Under the pieces are notes generated by a model. That model saw only the letters and a list, made by a program, of their open reading frames with translations. It made no database searches and was not told where the DNA came from. This document shows positions 33,575 through 45,520 of a stretch of 64,000 nt of DNA, piece by piece (the first letter of the stretch is position 1; the number at the start of each line of letters is the position of its first letter). A program made the position numbers and the translations under genes. The stretch is from Telopea speciosissima (lineage: Eukaryota; Streptophyta; Magnoliopsida; Proteales; Proteaceae), in the NCBI RefSeq assembly GCF_018873765.1, contig NC_057925.1, positions 12,907,568 through 12,971,567 on the forward strand, read 5' to 3'.

Positions 33575-35819
33575 TCAGAACAATTGATCTTCCCTGCTCT
33601 CGCACATTGATAGCAGCTTCTGACTCAACAGCTCGCAATTTAGACTTTGATTTTCGTTCGTCTGTTCAATCAAAATCCTATCAAGCGTTAGTATTATATG
33701 GTTAATAGATCTACTTTCAAATTATTTTGAAAATTCTTTTACACTCTTAACTTAAAAGCCTTTTGAGAATAAGACAAAAGGCAATTAAAAGAAAATAATA
33801 ATTTCTAAATACATCTATAGAGGTATTATTTAGACAATCCCATTAAAAAATTGCTCGACTGATGCATCTTTGACAGTAGTTGATCAATCTATATAACACA
33901 AACATGACCCATTACAACATATCATGTTTAATATTATAATAACTTTAGATCAATGGGTAATTATAGATCATAGAATTGTCATATGAGTTATTTTAGGTAT
34001 AAAAATGTTAAGAAAACACCTAAATTTTCAAGCCTGATGTTTTCAAATACATAAATCATAACAAGGAGTTTTAAATTTTTCAAAGTCAAGTTATTATTAT
34101 TTAAGAAGGAGAAAGAACGCCTCCAATCATGTGTTGTGGTGTGTAACTGTGTCCAGACACAGCCAGGCTTGAAATGATCGACACACCCCTGCTTTTCTAT
34201 GGGGTTAGGGCGGTCATTTTGCGCCTAGCTGTGTTTGGGCACAAGTACATGCCATAAGACACGACCGGGTGACGTTCTTTTTCCCTTATTATTATTATTA
34301 TTATTTTGATCATTACTGCTTCACCAAGGAAAAGTCTGTCCAGACTGAATAAGATTAGGCTTGGCAAGAGTCATAAAACTATCTAGAATATTAGCCAAAG
34401 AAGCAAATCAATAAGAAAAGGGTTTTGTCTCCTTTTTTGACTTTGGCATTAGAAGGTTGATACCAAGGTTGTCAACGGCCGCTCTAAACCCCAGCTCAAC
34501 CCTAGGAGTCTTAACCTAAACCCAAGCCCACTCCGGTCCTATCAGGACCAATGATACCTTCAACCTAGTCCGACCCTGGTAGGTTTTTCCCAAGCCCGGT
34601 CTTGCCCTGATTGACCTTGAATATCTTGGCCCATTCTTGTGGTACTAACAAAACCCAGGCTATAAAAAAAAAGACATATTTCATAAAGGGAATGTTTCAA
34701 GAATAGAACCCGTCACCAATTGGTCAATATGTACAGTACAACCATGACCATTGCAATAAAGACCCTTGCTTTATCCCCATGCCCGGCCCAGGCCTGTTCG
34801 GGCTCAGGCAGGTTTGGGCGGGCTCGGGCTGGTCGGGTTTTTTTGACACCCCTACCTTCCACACTAGTAGTGTGGAAGGGAGTTTCTTTTACTTCTGACC
34901 CTTTTAATTAAACAATCAAAGAAAATGGGTCTCATGTGTCAAAAAACATGACACGTATTGAATCTGCAAGGCTAATACCTCACAAAAGCCATAGGATTCT
35001 CATAAACTTGAAGACAATTTGAAATTGAAAATTAAATTTTGAGAAAGAAAGTAAAACCTGAAGATGTAGATTGTAAAACTCCACCTCCCCTGATGAAGCA
35101 GAAGATGAAACATTAAAAATTTCAAGACCCTCTTCCTCCAAATCAAGCAAAACTTCAGACAGTGTACTTCTCATATTCTTAGATGCACATATCTGAATCA
35201 TAACTTGTTTTTCATCAATCTGACTAACCGAAACACTCGGTATCGATTTTCTTACAATCCCTTTACTTTGATTATCCATTCCATTTCTATTTCCTTTCTT
35301 ATATACACAAGATAAGATTTCTTGTTTCCTCTGTTTCAACTTCTCAACTTGGTTCTGCAACTCAGGAATGTATTTAAGAGCACGAGAAATTGTCGCCGGA
35401 ATACTTAATTGTCTCTGTGATTAAGATAAAGCATTAGAAATTTGGAAACAAAATCATAAACCAAAGCAATTATATAACAAAATTGATTATATTACCGTTT
35501 GATCAACTCCTGGAAGTGTTGCTCTAAGAGAAGCATAAATACTGTTTAATTTCTTTCGGCGATCGCGTTCGCTGGCGTTATGATTCAATTTCTTAATTGA
35601 AGCTTGATCATTACTGATAGCACTTGAAGGAATAGACTCCATTTGAGGTTGCAATGAAGGGAATTGAGAAGATGAAGATTCAAAACCTTGTGTTTCTCCA
35701 AAATTGTAATTCAAGAGAGGATCTTTCCCTGTCCATGTATTCTGGCCTTGGCTCATCATATGTTCTTCTTGAGCCCACCCATTAGTAGAAGAATACAGAG
35801 GAGGTGATAGAGCCAACAT
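33575..35819 (-). CDS. Subgroup Ib bHLH transcription factor (ORG2/ORG3/bHLH100-like), copy 2
   Basis: Exons 35819-35496, 35414-35058 and 33661-33575 encode 255 aa. Introns are GT-AG, phase 0, of 81 and 1396 bp. The start MLALSPPLYS is the hallmark N-terminus of this subgroup. The bHLH has basic region [10 protein letters not shown] preceded by KKLNH, loop LPGVDQT split by intron 1, and helix 2 LSIPATISRALKYIPEL. The middle has KQVMIQICASKNMRSTLSEV. Exon 3 ([20 protein letters not shown] to a TGA at 33575) is too short for ORF calling but matches the family C-terminus. It is parallel to copy 1 in sequence and structure. Expected role: nuclear E-box-binding regulator of iron-deficiency responses, partnering FIT-type bHLHs (family knowledge). 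Intron 2 carries a foldback MITE and a GGCCC-rich repeat. Intact. Confidence 0.92.
34106..34287. mobile_element. Foldback MITE (F3) in bHLH copy 2 intron 2
   Basis: Ends GGAGAAAGAACGCC and GACGTTCTTTTTCCC pair. Arms contain GTGTCCAGACACAGCCAGG on the left and a matching CTAGCTGTGTTTGGGCAC on the right. The core is GGGGTTAGGGCGGTCATTTT followed by GCGCC. Confidence 0.75.
34455..34853. mobile_element. Possible hAT-like repeat in bHLH copy 2 intron 2
   Basis: Rich in GGGCC/CCCGG words and ending TTTTTTTGACACCCCTA, the usual right end of plant hAT-type elements that start TAGGGGTGTCAAA. The left end (CCAAGGTTGTCAACGG) is degraded and no target duplication is evident. Confidence 0.4.
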
Positions 35820-35897
35820 GATTGAACCTCTTTTGATTTAAGATAGGACTAAGAAGGTTAGATGGTGAGGAAGTAAGATGTGAATCAACCATAGAAA

Positions 35898-35900
<3 letters not shown>

Positions 35901-35933
<33 letters not shown>
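35901..35933. promoter_or_regulatory. (TA)n in the bHLH copy 2 promoter
   Basis: A TA run 82-114 bp upstream of the ATG. It occupies the place where copy 1 has a single TATA box and probably supplies the TATA function. Confidence 0.5.
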
Positions 35934-35935
<2 letters not shown>

Positions 35936-37126
35936 TATGATTGACCAAGGTATCTTCATTTATTGAATTAAGAAATGAAATGGAAATATTAAAATGAGAG
36001 CTTATTTTTATTTAGGGGAAGATCTATATATTGATTTTCATTTTTTTATTAGTTGGTGAAGCCATGGAAATTTTCCATAGCCTCTATTTTGGTATATGTT
36101 TTATTCTAAATTAATGAAAATAAAAAGATATTTTATCGTCGAACCATCCATATACAGTGTGAATAGAATTAACAAAATACAGATTCGATGCAAAATACAT
36201 TTTATTATTATAATCTTGGATAGACAATCCGCCGATAATTTTAGTACGATGATCAACCCAAATCATCAATCATATTGGGTTGAACCAAAACTGGCCAACT
36301 TAGAAAATAAGAACCTAAAACGAAGTAGAAAACGAATGAAAATCGTAAAATTATTTACATCAACAATGAGATGAGGTCTGCTTTTTCACAATCAATGGAG
36401 AATAAAGTTATAGCCGCTCATCTTCATATCTCTTTCAGATAGATTACAGAGAAAGAACATTCGCTACACACATATTGTGAAACCCTATATAAAGTTAACA
36501 GCCATTCAAAATCAACCCTCTAATGTAAGTGACGAAATACAATACATCACACCCCAACACCAACAATAAACTCAAAAATTAAAACTAGGCCGGGCTATTT
36601 TCTGGTTCAACATCTGATCTGGTTTTTTTAAATGACCCACTAGCTACATGATTGAACCAAACCAATGGATTTGCTTATGCTATGTAGGCATGCACATTTG
36701 ACTGAATACAAGGAAAACTACTATAAAGTTTTTTCATAAGAAATATATATATTAAATCAAAAAATATATTATTTTTTTAGTAAAAAATCAAAAGATATAA
36801 TATGTAATTGAGAGTTGACGACCCCTTGTCATTTTTTTAAACAAAAAATGGAATTTTGTCTAATTTGCAATCTAAAACTTGGGGGACCCATTACAAGTTT
36901 GTCTTCATATGCATCAGTTGTTTGTCATACTTGCATCACAATAGAAACTCCATGGTTGACATATGTGGGAACCAATCAGCAGCTGACTTTGTCTTGATGC
37001 CGATTGCACCAAAGAATGAAAGTGTCACCTTATTGCATCATGCTTGCACTCCTCATACTGTATATGCCTCACAAGCCATGAGATAAAGATGGTTCTTCCT
37101 TGCCTTGTTGATCCTGTGGTACAAAG

Positions 37127-37174
<48 letters not shown>

Positions 37175-37985
37175 TGGGTTTGCCATGGTCAAGTCTCTCT
37201 TTCCACCCAATCCCAACCCTTATTGCATTCTTGGAAAGTGTCTATTGATCATAAAGAAAGGAAAAAAAAGTTTTATGTGAAGAAAAATACATTCATCTAT
37301 GGTCATAACGGTTTAGATTCTCTTCCAATTATATGAAGTCAATATTATCATCTATTGTTCCTCGATACCCTTTGCACATCATCCGAACCCCTCAGTCAAG
37401 GGATTCTCCTTTGACTTTGGGTGAAGGAAAATTACCTCCATGAGGAATAGATTTAGTTGGAGAGAATGTGATAAGAATCATAATGGAATGGAACAATGGT
37501 CTAAAGTCAATGTCATTTACTTATAGCAAAATTTTTATCAGAGGACGAATATGTAGTTTCGTATTTGTTACTCGATTCAAGTTTTTTATAGTTTTGAATT
37601 TTTTGATCTTTTATTTTGCCATTTGACTAACTTCGATTCGATTAAAATTTGATTTGTAAGAGAGCCTGAGGTCCACTTGTGCACAAAGTTACAAACCTAT
37701 TTAAAATGACACAGTAAGAAAAACAAGATCAACTTAAATATAACTCCCTAGATAAGGCCACCAAAAAAATTCTACTCCTATTAATTTTTGGAATGAATCA
37801 AGATAGACATAAAAGATATGATCAAGTTAATTTAAAGAAATATTATAATGTAACACTGACTTGGAACCATTTAACCTGGATCAAATAAAATATAATATAT
37901 TAGATAAAATATAATTTTTAATTAAATATTTAATACCATTTATGCGTTCTCATATAGGACAAAAAAGACCACCCCTTAGAGACAC
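35934..37985. other. AT-rich upstream and intergenic sequence
   Basis: No gene recognised. Includes a (TC)n microsatellite at 37129-37169. Short ORFs near 36100-36370 and 36815-37086 show no domain. Confidence 0.55.
37129..37169. repeat. (TC)n microsatellite
   Basis: About 20 TC units. Confidence 0.95.
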
Positions 37986-39651
37986 GAAAAAGACAATTCC
38001 TAGATAGTTACCAAATCGATTTAACTAATTATACATAGCAAAGCTCTAATTTGTATGCTAAAATACACCATCCTGAATTCTAAAGAATGATCAACTCCTA
38101 GAGTTATCATTATAAAAAATCTAACGGATGATTTTGGTCAACTTTTATTTATGAGAAATTCTTGTTGTAATAAAGGTTGATGGAAAAAAAAAAAAGAACT
38201 CATAATCAGATTTATTGGTCCTTTTAATTTAACATACATTTTTTCCAATGAGGGTAAGTACTATCATTTCACACTACTACCATAGTTGAAAATTTGGATT
38301 TTGACTGGGACGAGTCGTCTGAATCAAGTCAATATTTTCAAAACCTAGTCAAGAATCATGTAAACTAGTTGGGCGTACAAAACGATAAGAATCAGTCAGA
38401 ACTTGTCCGAGTGAAATGGCTCGGTCTTTTCACCCGATTCAAAAACAAAATCAGCAAGTCTGGTCATTTCTAAAAATCACATTAAATTGTTCTGCTTGAG
38501 TTGAGTGAATTGGAATAAACCATTGAATTCTCTTGTTCGATAGTAAGTTGAGAAAAATATAACCTTAAGTCACACTGCAACTTCTCGATAGATAACAACC
38601 ATAAAGCTTTGAGGGAGAGGATTCTATTTCTATTTTTCAATTGATGAACCACTATTCACTTATAATATATATATATATATTCGTGAAGCCTCTGTTGTAT
38701 ATGTTACGAATTTGTGTTCATCTAAATTTTGACTATGCGGAGTCACCAAGTTTTCTAAAAGGCGAGTTGAGGGGAAAAAAACTTGGTTTTCCAACTATGA
38801 TAAATACCACATTAAATAATTTTTTGATTTCTGAAAACTCTTTTTTACCTTGTATTATATAACTTTTATAAATATAAAAAAAAAAAAGGCAATTAAAAGA
38901 ATACTACAAATATTCAGTTCACCACTTTTAGTAAGGCCGTAAATGGATAACTAAAAATCCGAATTCGATCCGCATCTGTATCTGTTTAGGGACATTCATA
39001 TTGGTTTAGAGATATCTAGGAAAAAAAATCTGAATACTCCGATAAAAATCTGTCAAGAAAAAAATCCAAATACTAACTAATAAAAAATTAAGTACATAAT
39101 GATCTTGAGGAATTTTGAAGATTCAATAGGTTCTAAAATATGAGGAAAAGAGAATCATGACCTAAGATATATGAATTGAGAGTGAATTGTATCTGCTAGG
39201 AGGAGGAAGATCCAGGTTACACAAGACGGAGATATAAACAGATGGTTGAAAATCCAAATTCAATCCGGATCCGAATTTGTTTAAAAGTATCCTTATTCAG
39301 CCAGAAAATATCTGAATCCCATCATGTCAGATCCATATCCGAGCCGAATCCGATCCGTTTACACGCCTAACTTTTAGTAACAACAAATTGCACCTTTTTA
39401 TATATGGATTTTTTTAAACAAAAACATAAAAAATTCACAAAAAGACAAAGAAAAAGAGAACTACATCACGACCAATGTGTCCAACAACCATGAAAAACAT
39501 CTATCCATTAATTTATGTTCCTAACTATCGAGACTGAAGTGAAATCTAGTGAACCATGGTTTGGATGAAGCTCTAGAATATAACTTTTACAATCCGTGTT
39601 TGAAATTCTAGAATATTTGTTGAGTCCAAATATATATATATATATATATAT

Positions 39652-39692
<41 letters not shown>

Positions 39693-41232
39693 GAGAAAAT
39701 ATGCTTTATTTTTTCAAAAAGAAAAATAGAGAGAAAATATGCTTTATTTTTTCAAAAAGAAAATCGTATTGTTAAAAAAAGGCAAATTTCCTTATCCCTT
39801 TCTCTTTTTTCCTTTCTTTGGAAAATTTTTTTGTTTTTTATTATTAATAAAAAAAAATTGGCTAAATGTAAAATAGATTAAAAAATCCTAAAAATAAAAA
39901 AAAAATCCAATCCAACCCTCAAGCACTATCCTCTGACTCAATTTGTGAACCAAAAACGTAGAAGACAAAAGAAATAATCTAATAATCCAAAGTCATGCTC
40001 TCATTAATGATATTACATTACAAGTTTAAAATATATTTTACTATGAATGAACTATATTTTTCTTTTTCCTTTTTTATTTAATTGATTATATCAATTGTGT
40101 CCCTTTCCAACTCCTTTGGGAGGTTAAGAGATTGTCTTTTGGTGTGCAATGAACTATAAAGTGAAAATGACATTGAATGGATTATGTTATTGAGAAGTAT
40201 TACCAGAAAATCTAATTTTTCTTAAGGAGAGCAAGAAAAAGAAGAAAAGAGAGAACACGACAAAGTTTCTGATTCGGTGAAAAGGGGTGGATAGAGGAGA
40301 GGATTTACCATGTATACGGCACATGTCAAACTTAGATTCCTATTTCAATGGGATATAATGTTTTTTTCATAGTTTTGAAAATTTTATATTTTATTTTGGG
40401 TTATGTTATTTTGATAGATGAGAGAATCTATTTTAACTCGATACTTAAAAAATGAAAACAATTTCAACTCTGTTGGTGAAATTTGGATCCTTCCCAATCA
40501 CATGGCAAATTTGGTTGTGTTGGGGGTACGATGTCTTATATTTCATTGTTTGTATTTGTTGGGTGATTTTGATGGGTGGTTTAGAGGTTGTAGGGCCCTT
40601 TAACTTTGTTACTAAGATCTTGACTAATTGGCAGATCGATAGCTTTCGGGGGCGATAGCCCTTGAGGAAATGTTTTTTCAGGGCTACTTGGGTATTTTGG
40701 TAATATGTGTCTATATAGGGTTTTTCTGTTAAATTGTAGCGAGATGGTTTTCTTTGTAATTTGAGAGAGGTATGAGGACGAACAACTGTAACCTATTCTC
40801 CATAGATGGTGAAGTAGGTCTCATTGAGAAAAGTCTCTTGACGTGGTGGTGGCTACCAACGCACTAGGGTGTTGGCGTGTAAGTCCAAGGGAGAGGTCGT
40901 TCGTTCAACTTTCTCCTAATCGAATGTTAGATATTCTTATTCCCCTTCCTCTTGACCTCCTCCTCCTCTCTGGCCGTCCTCTCCTCTTGGAGCTAGGATG
41001 CTGGCTGCCCTTTTGAACTGTTACCCTTGTGGGCATAGACAATTTTATCGAATCATGTAAATCCTTATGTGCATTGTGTGATTATTGTTTATAATTTCTA
41101 TTCTTTTTTTCATTTTTTAAGGTTTTGTTTTTCTACAGCCTGCTCATATTAAAATAAAATCCAACACGTTATGCATAAATACACCCATTAATAAGCATGT
41201 GACATGTGGCAAGTATAATTCACAAATCATGG
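37986..41232 (+). repeat. Tandem duplication, unit A (about 3.25 kb)
   Basis: Begins GAAAAAGACAATTCC and ends CACAAATCATGG, directly abutting unit B, which begins with the same words. Collinear homology with unit B runs the whole length. Contains a hAT-type MITE (38932-39369), a TA/GATA microsatellite (39630-39691), a 36-bp duplication (39692-39765), and near the end a TATATAGGG box (about 40713) followed by a leader-like stretch. The layout recalls a long LTR. No protein-coding gene is seen. Confidence 0.85.
38932..39369. mobile_element. hAT-type MITE with ACTTTTAG duplication
   Basis: The 8-bp duplication ACTTTTAG occurs at 38924-38931 and 39370-39377. Ends are TAAGGCCGTAAATGG and CCGTTTACACGCCTA, imperfect inverted repeats. 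The interior is rich in GATCCG/ATCCGAAT words. Present in unit B (about 43027-43435) with the right end deleted, so it predates the duplication. Confidence 0.8.
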
Positions 41233-42034
41233 GAAAAAGACAATTCCGAGATAGTTACCGAATCGATGTAATTAATCATACATTGCAAAGCTCAAATTTG
41301 TATGGAAAAATACACCATCCTGAATTCTAAAGAATGATTAATTCCGAGAGTTATCATTATAAAAAATCTAACAGATGATTTTGGTCAACTATCATGCCAT
41401 TAGACTTTTATTTATGAGAAATTCTTATTGTAATCTAGGTTGTTGGAAAAACAAAAAAACTCATAATCAGATTTATTGCCCTTTTAATTTAACATACAAT
41501 TTTTTTTTCAATGAAGGTAAATACTATCATTTCACATTACTACCATAGTTGGAAAATTGGATTTTGATTGGGGCGAATCGTCTGAATCAAGTCAAAATTT
41601 TCAAAAACTTGGTCAAGAGTCATGTAAAATAGTTCAGCGCAAAAATCGTCAAGAATCAGTCCAAACTTGCCCAAGTCAAATGACTCGGTCTTTTCACCCG
41701 AATCAAAAACAAAATCGACAAGTCTAGTCATAAGGTGTCAAAACAAAGCCGAAACCATTTACCGAAATCAAACCGAACCATTTAAATCGGAACCGGCAGA
41801 CCATTTTATGGTTTCAAAAATGCCACCGTTTAGCTAAACGGTTCGATCTGATTTTAACTGATTAATCCAATAGTTTCAGGCCATTTAATCCAATTACAAC
41901 CGATTATGACCGTTTAAACCAAACATCAAAAGATTCAAAACCTAGCAATAGCAACTACTAAGTAGAAGTAGTAATTATCCACTAAGTCACTAACTCACTA
42001 AGTCATGTTTCTTCAATAAATGATTTCATTTTTT

Positions 42035-42070
<36 letters not shown>

Positions 42071-45000
42071 AATAACTTCATAATTAATAACTAATTAGTA
42101 TTAATAAATAGAAGGTAAACCATTTTCTACCCAAAAAAGAAAAAGAAAAAATGGGTAAACAATGATTGATGGTACAACATTTTCATGGGATCCATCGTCC
42201 ATTGAAGGTACTTACTAATTAAAAGAGATGTACTACAGGCTACAACCCATTTTCTATTACAAAATGCAAGAGGTTTGGTTTTAAAACTATTAAACTATTT
42301 AGTAAATCATGGATGTTATTCATTACCGGCTAACCCAAACCGTGTAAAACCGTGTAGAACCATTTAACCAAAAATCGCGTAGAACCATTTAACCGAAAAC
42401 CGTGTATAACCATTTAATCGAAACCGTTTAAAAATCGTATAACCGAAACCGTTTACTAAACGGTTACGGTTTTGGATATGCAACCGTTTAGCTAAATGGT
42501 CTGGTTACGGTTTCTACCCTCAAACAGTCAAAAACGAACCAAACCAAACCGTTTAACCAAAACCAGACCACTTAAAACCCTTAGTCATTTCTAAAAATCA
42601 CATTAAATTGATCTACTTGAGTTGAGTGAAATGGAATATTGAGTTTTCTTGTTCGATAGTGAGTTGAGAAAATATATAACCTTAAGTCACTCTGCAACTT
42701 CTTGACGGATAACAACCGTAAAGCTTTGAGGGAGAGGATTCTATTTCTATTTTTCAATTGATGAACCACTATTCACTTATAATAAATAAATAAATATATA
42801 TATATATATTCTTGAAGCCTCTGTTGTATATGTTACGAATTTGTGTTCATCTAAATTTGACAAGGCGGAGTCACCAAGTTTTTTAAAAGGCGAGTTGAGT
42901 CTGAAAAACTAGGTAATTTTTTTATTTTTGAAAACTCTTTTTTACCTTGTATTAAATAACTTTTAAAAATTCAAAAAAAAAAAAGCAATTAAAAGAATAC
43001 TACAACTATTCAGTTCACCACTTTTAGTACGGTCGTAAATGGATAACTAAAAATCCGAATTCGATCTGCATCGGTATCTGTTTAGGGACATCCATAGTCG
43101 TTTAGAGATATCCGGAAAAAAAATCCGTCAAGAAAAAAATCCGAATACTTACCAATAAAAAATTATGTACATAATGATCTTGAGGGTTTTTGAAGATTCA
43201 ACAAGTTATAAAATATGAGGAAAAGAGAATCATGACCTAAGATATATGGATTGAGAGTGAATTGTATCCGCTAGGGGGAGGAAGATCCAGGTTACACAAG
43301 ACGGAGATGTAAATGGATGGTTGAAAATCTGAATTCGATCCGCATCCGAATCCGGTTAGAAGTATCCGTATTCAGCCAAAAAATATCTGAATCCCATCAT
43401 GTCTGATCCGTATCCAAGCCAAATCCGTTTAGTAACAACAAATTGCACCTTTTTATATATGGATTTTTTTGAACAAAAACATAAAAAATTCACAAAAAGA
43501 CAAAAGAAAAGAGAACTACATCACGACCAATGTGTCCAACAACCATGAAAAACATCTATCCATTAATTTATGTTCCTAACTATTGAGACTGAAGTGATAT
43601 CTAGTGAACCATGGTTTGGATGAAGCTCTAGAATATAACTTTTACACTCCATGTTTGAAATTCTAGAATATTTGTTGAATCAAAAAAAAAAAAAACAATA
43701 TCGATATGCCTTATTTTTTCAAAAAGAAAATCGTATTGTAAAAAAAGGCAAATTTCCTTATCCCTTTCTCTCTTTTTCTTCCTTTGGAAAATTTTTTGTT
43801 TTTATTATTAATAAAAAAAACATGGCTAAATGTAAAATAGATAAAAAAAAATTTCTAAAAATAAAAAAAATCCAATCCAACCCTCAAGCACTATCCTCTG
43901 ACTCAACTTGTGAACCAAAAGCGTAGAAGACAAAAGAAATTATCTAATAATCCAGAGTCATGCTCTCATTAATGATATTACATTACAAGTTTGAAATATA
44001 TTTTACTATGAATGAACTATATTTTTATCTCTTTCCTTTTTTATTTAATTAATTATATCAATTGTATCCCTTTCCATCTCCTTTTGGAGGTTAAGAGATT
44101 GTCTTTTGGTGTGCAATGAACTATAAAGTGAAAAAGACATTAAATGGATTATGTTATTGAGAAAGTATTAACAGAAAATCTCATTTTTCTCAAGGAGAGC
44201 AAGAAACAGAAGAAAAAAGAGAACACAACAAAGTTTCTGATTCGGTGAAAAGGGGTGGATAGAGAAGAGGATATACCATGTATAAGGCACATGTCAAACT
44301 TAGAATCCTATTTCAATGGGATATAATTTTTTTTTCATAGTTTTGAAAATTTATATTTTATTTTGAGTTATATTATTTTGATAGATGAGAGAATCTATTT
44401 TAACTCGATACTTAAAAAATGGAAACAATTTCAATTGTGTTGGTGAAATTTGGATCCTTCCCAATCACATGGCAAATTTGGTTGTGTTGGGGGTACGATG
44501 TCTTGTATTTTGTTGTTTGTATTTGTGAGATGATTTTGATGGGTGGTTTAGAGGTTATAGGGCCCGTTAACTTTGTTACTAAGATCTCGATTAACTGGCG
44601 GATCCATAGCTTTTGGGGGCGATAGCCCTTGAGGAAATGTTTTTTCAGGGCTACATGGGTATTTTCGTAATATGTGTCTATATAGGGTTTCGCTGTAAAG
44701 TTGTAGCGAGGTGGTTTTCTCTGTAATTTAATAGAAGTATGAGAACGAACAGCTGTAACCTATTCTCCATTGATACTGAAGTAGGTCTTATTGGGAAACG
44801 TCTCTTGACGTGGTGGTGGCTGCCAGCGTAGTAGGGTGTTGGTGTTAGTCCAAAGGAGAGGTCGTTGGTTGGTTCAACTCTCCCCCATCGGATGTTAGAT
44901 ATTCGTATTCCCCCTCTCCTCCACCCCTCCTCCTCTCTGGCCATCCTCTCCTCTTGGAGCTAGGACGCTGGCTGCCCTCTTGAGCTGTCACCCTTGTGGG

Positions 45001-45202
45001 CATAGACAATTTTATCGAATCATGTAAATCCTTATGTGCATTGTGTGATTATTGTTTGAAATTTCTATTCTTTTCTATGTTGTTTTAAGATCTCTTTTTT
45101 CTACAACCTGCTCATATTAAAATAAAATGCAACGCGTTACGCATAAATATCACCAATCAATAACCATGTGGCACGTTGCAAGGATGATTTGCAAATCATG
45201 GG
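41233..45202 (+). repeat. Tandem duplication, unit B (with later insertion)
   Basis: Direct repeat of unit A, from GAAAAAGACAATTCCGAG to GCAAATCATGGG. It is longer because of an insertion of about 850 bp (41732-42580) absent from A. It lacks A's GATA microsatellite and the right end of the shared MITE. An A-run of about 32 lies at 42037-42068 inside the insertion. Confidence 0.85.
41732..42580. mobile_element. hAT-like element present only in unit B
   Basis: Flanked by TAGTCAT (41725-41731 and 42582-42588; the 8-bp versions CTAGTCAT/TTAGTCAT differ by one base). Unit A has the uninterrupted site, CTGGTCATTTCT. Ends AAGGTGTCAAAAC and AAAACCCT. Interior dominated by AACCGTTTAA-like words; no transposase. 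Confidence 0.75.
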
Positions 45203-45520
45203 ATTACCTAATGAGTATTGGTTACCTGCCGATATTGGACTCCCAGCACCAACTCTCAACATGACTATCCTGTTCCATCCTATAAATACAGAGGTAAATA
45301 CCTAGGTTAAGGGATCAATCAATCGTTCACTCTCTTGCGTAATTCCTCTATTACTTTGCATAATTGCCTGGAAAACTGACTTAAGCATCAGAGAATCTCC
45401 TCAGAAACCGCTCTGATCCTCTCTTATGACATTTGTTCTTTAATCTTGTAGACTTATTCATCCACATCAGCCTAATCGATTTTCTACATCAACACAAGAT
45501 TATCAATATAGCTTAGGTAT
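45203..45520 (+). repeat. LTR-like remnant
   Basis: Has CCTATAAATACAGAGG (TATA near 45282) followed by ACTTAAGCATCAGAGAATCTCCTCAGA (broken here as ACTTAAGCATCAG, AGAATCTCCTCAGA), a leader commonly seen in plant Ty3 LTRs. No partner LTR in the window. Confidence 0.45.

Noticed and set aside
36815-37086. Two overlapping short ORFs upstream of a TC microsatellite
   Set aside because: No domain, no splice context and no homology recognised.
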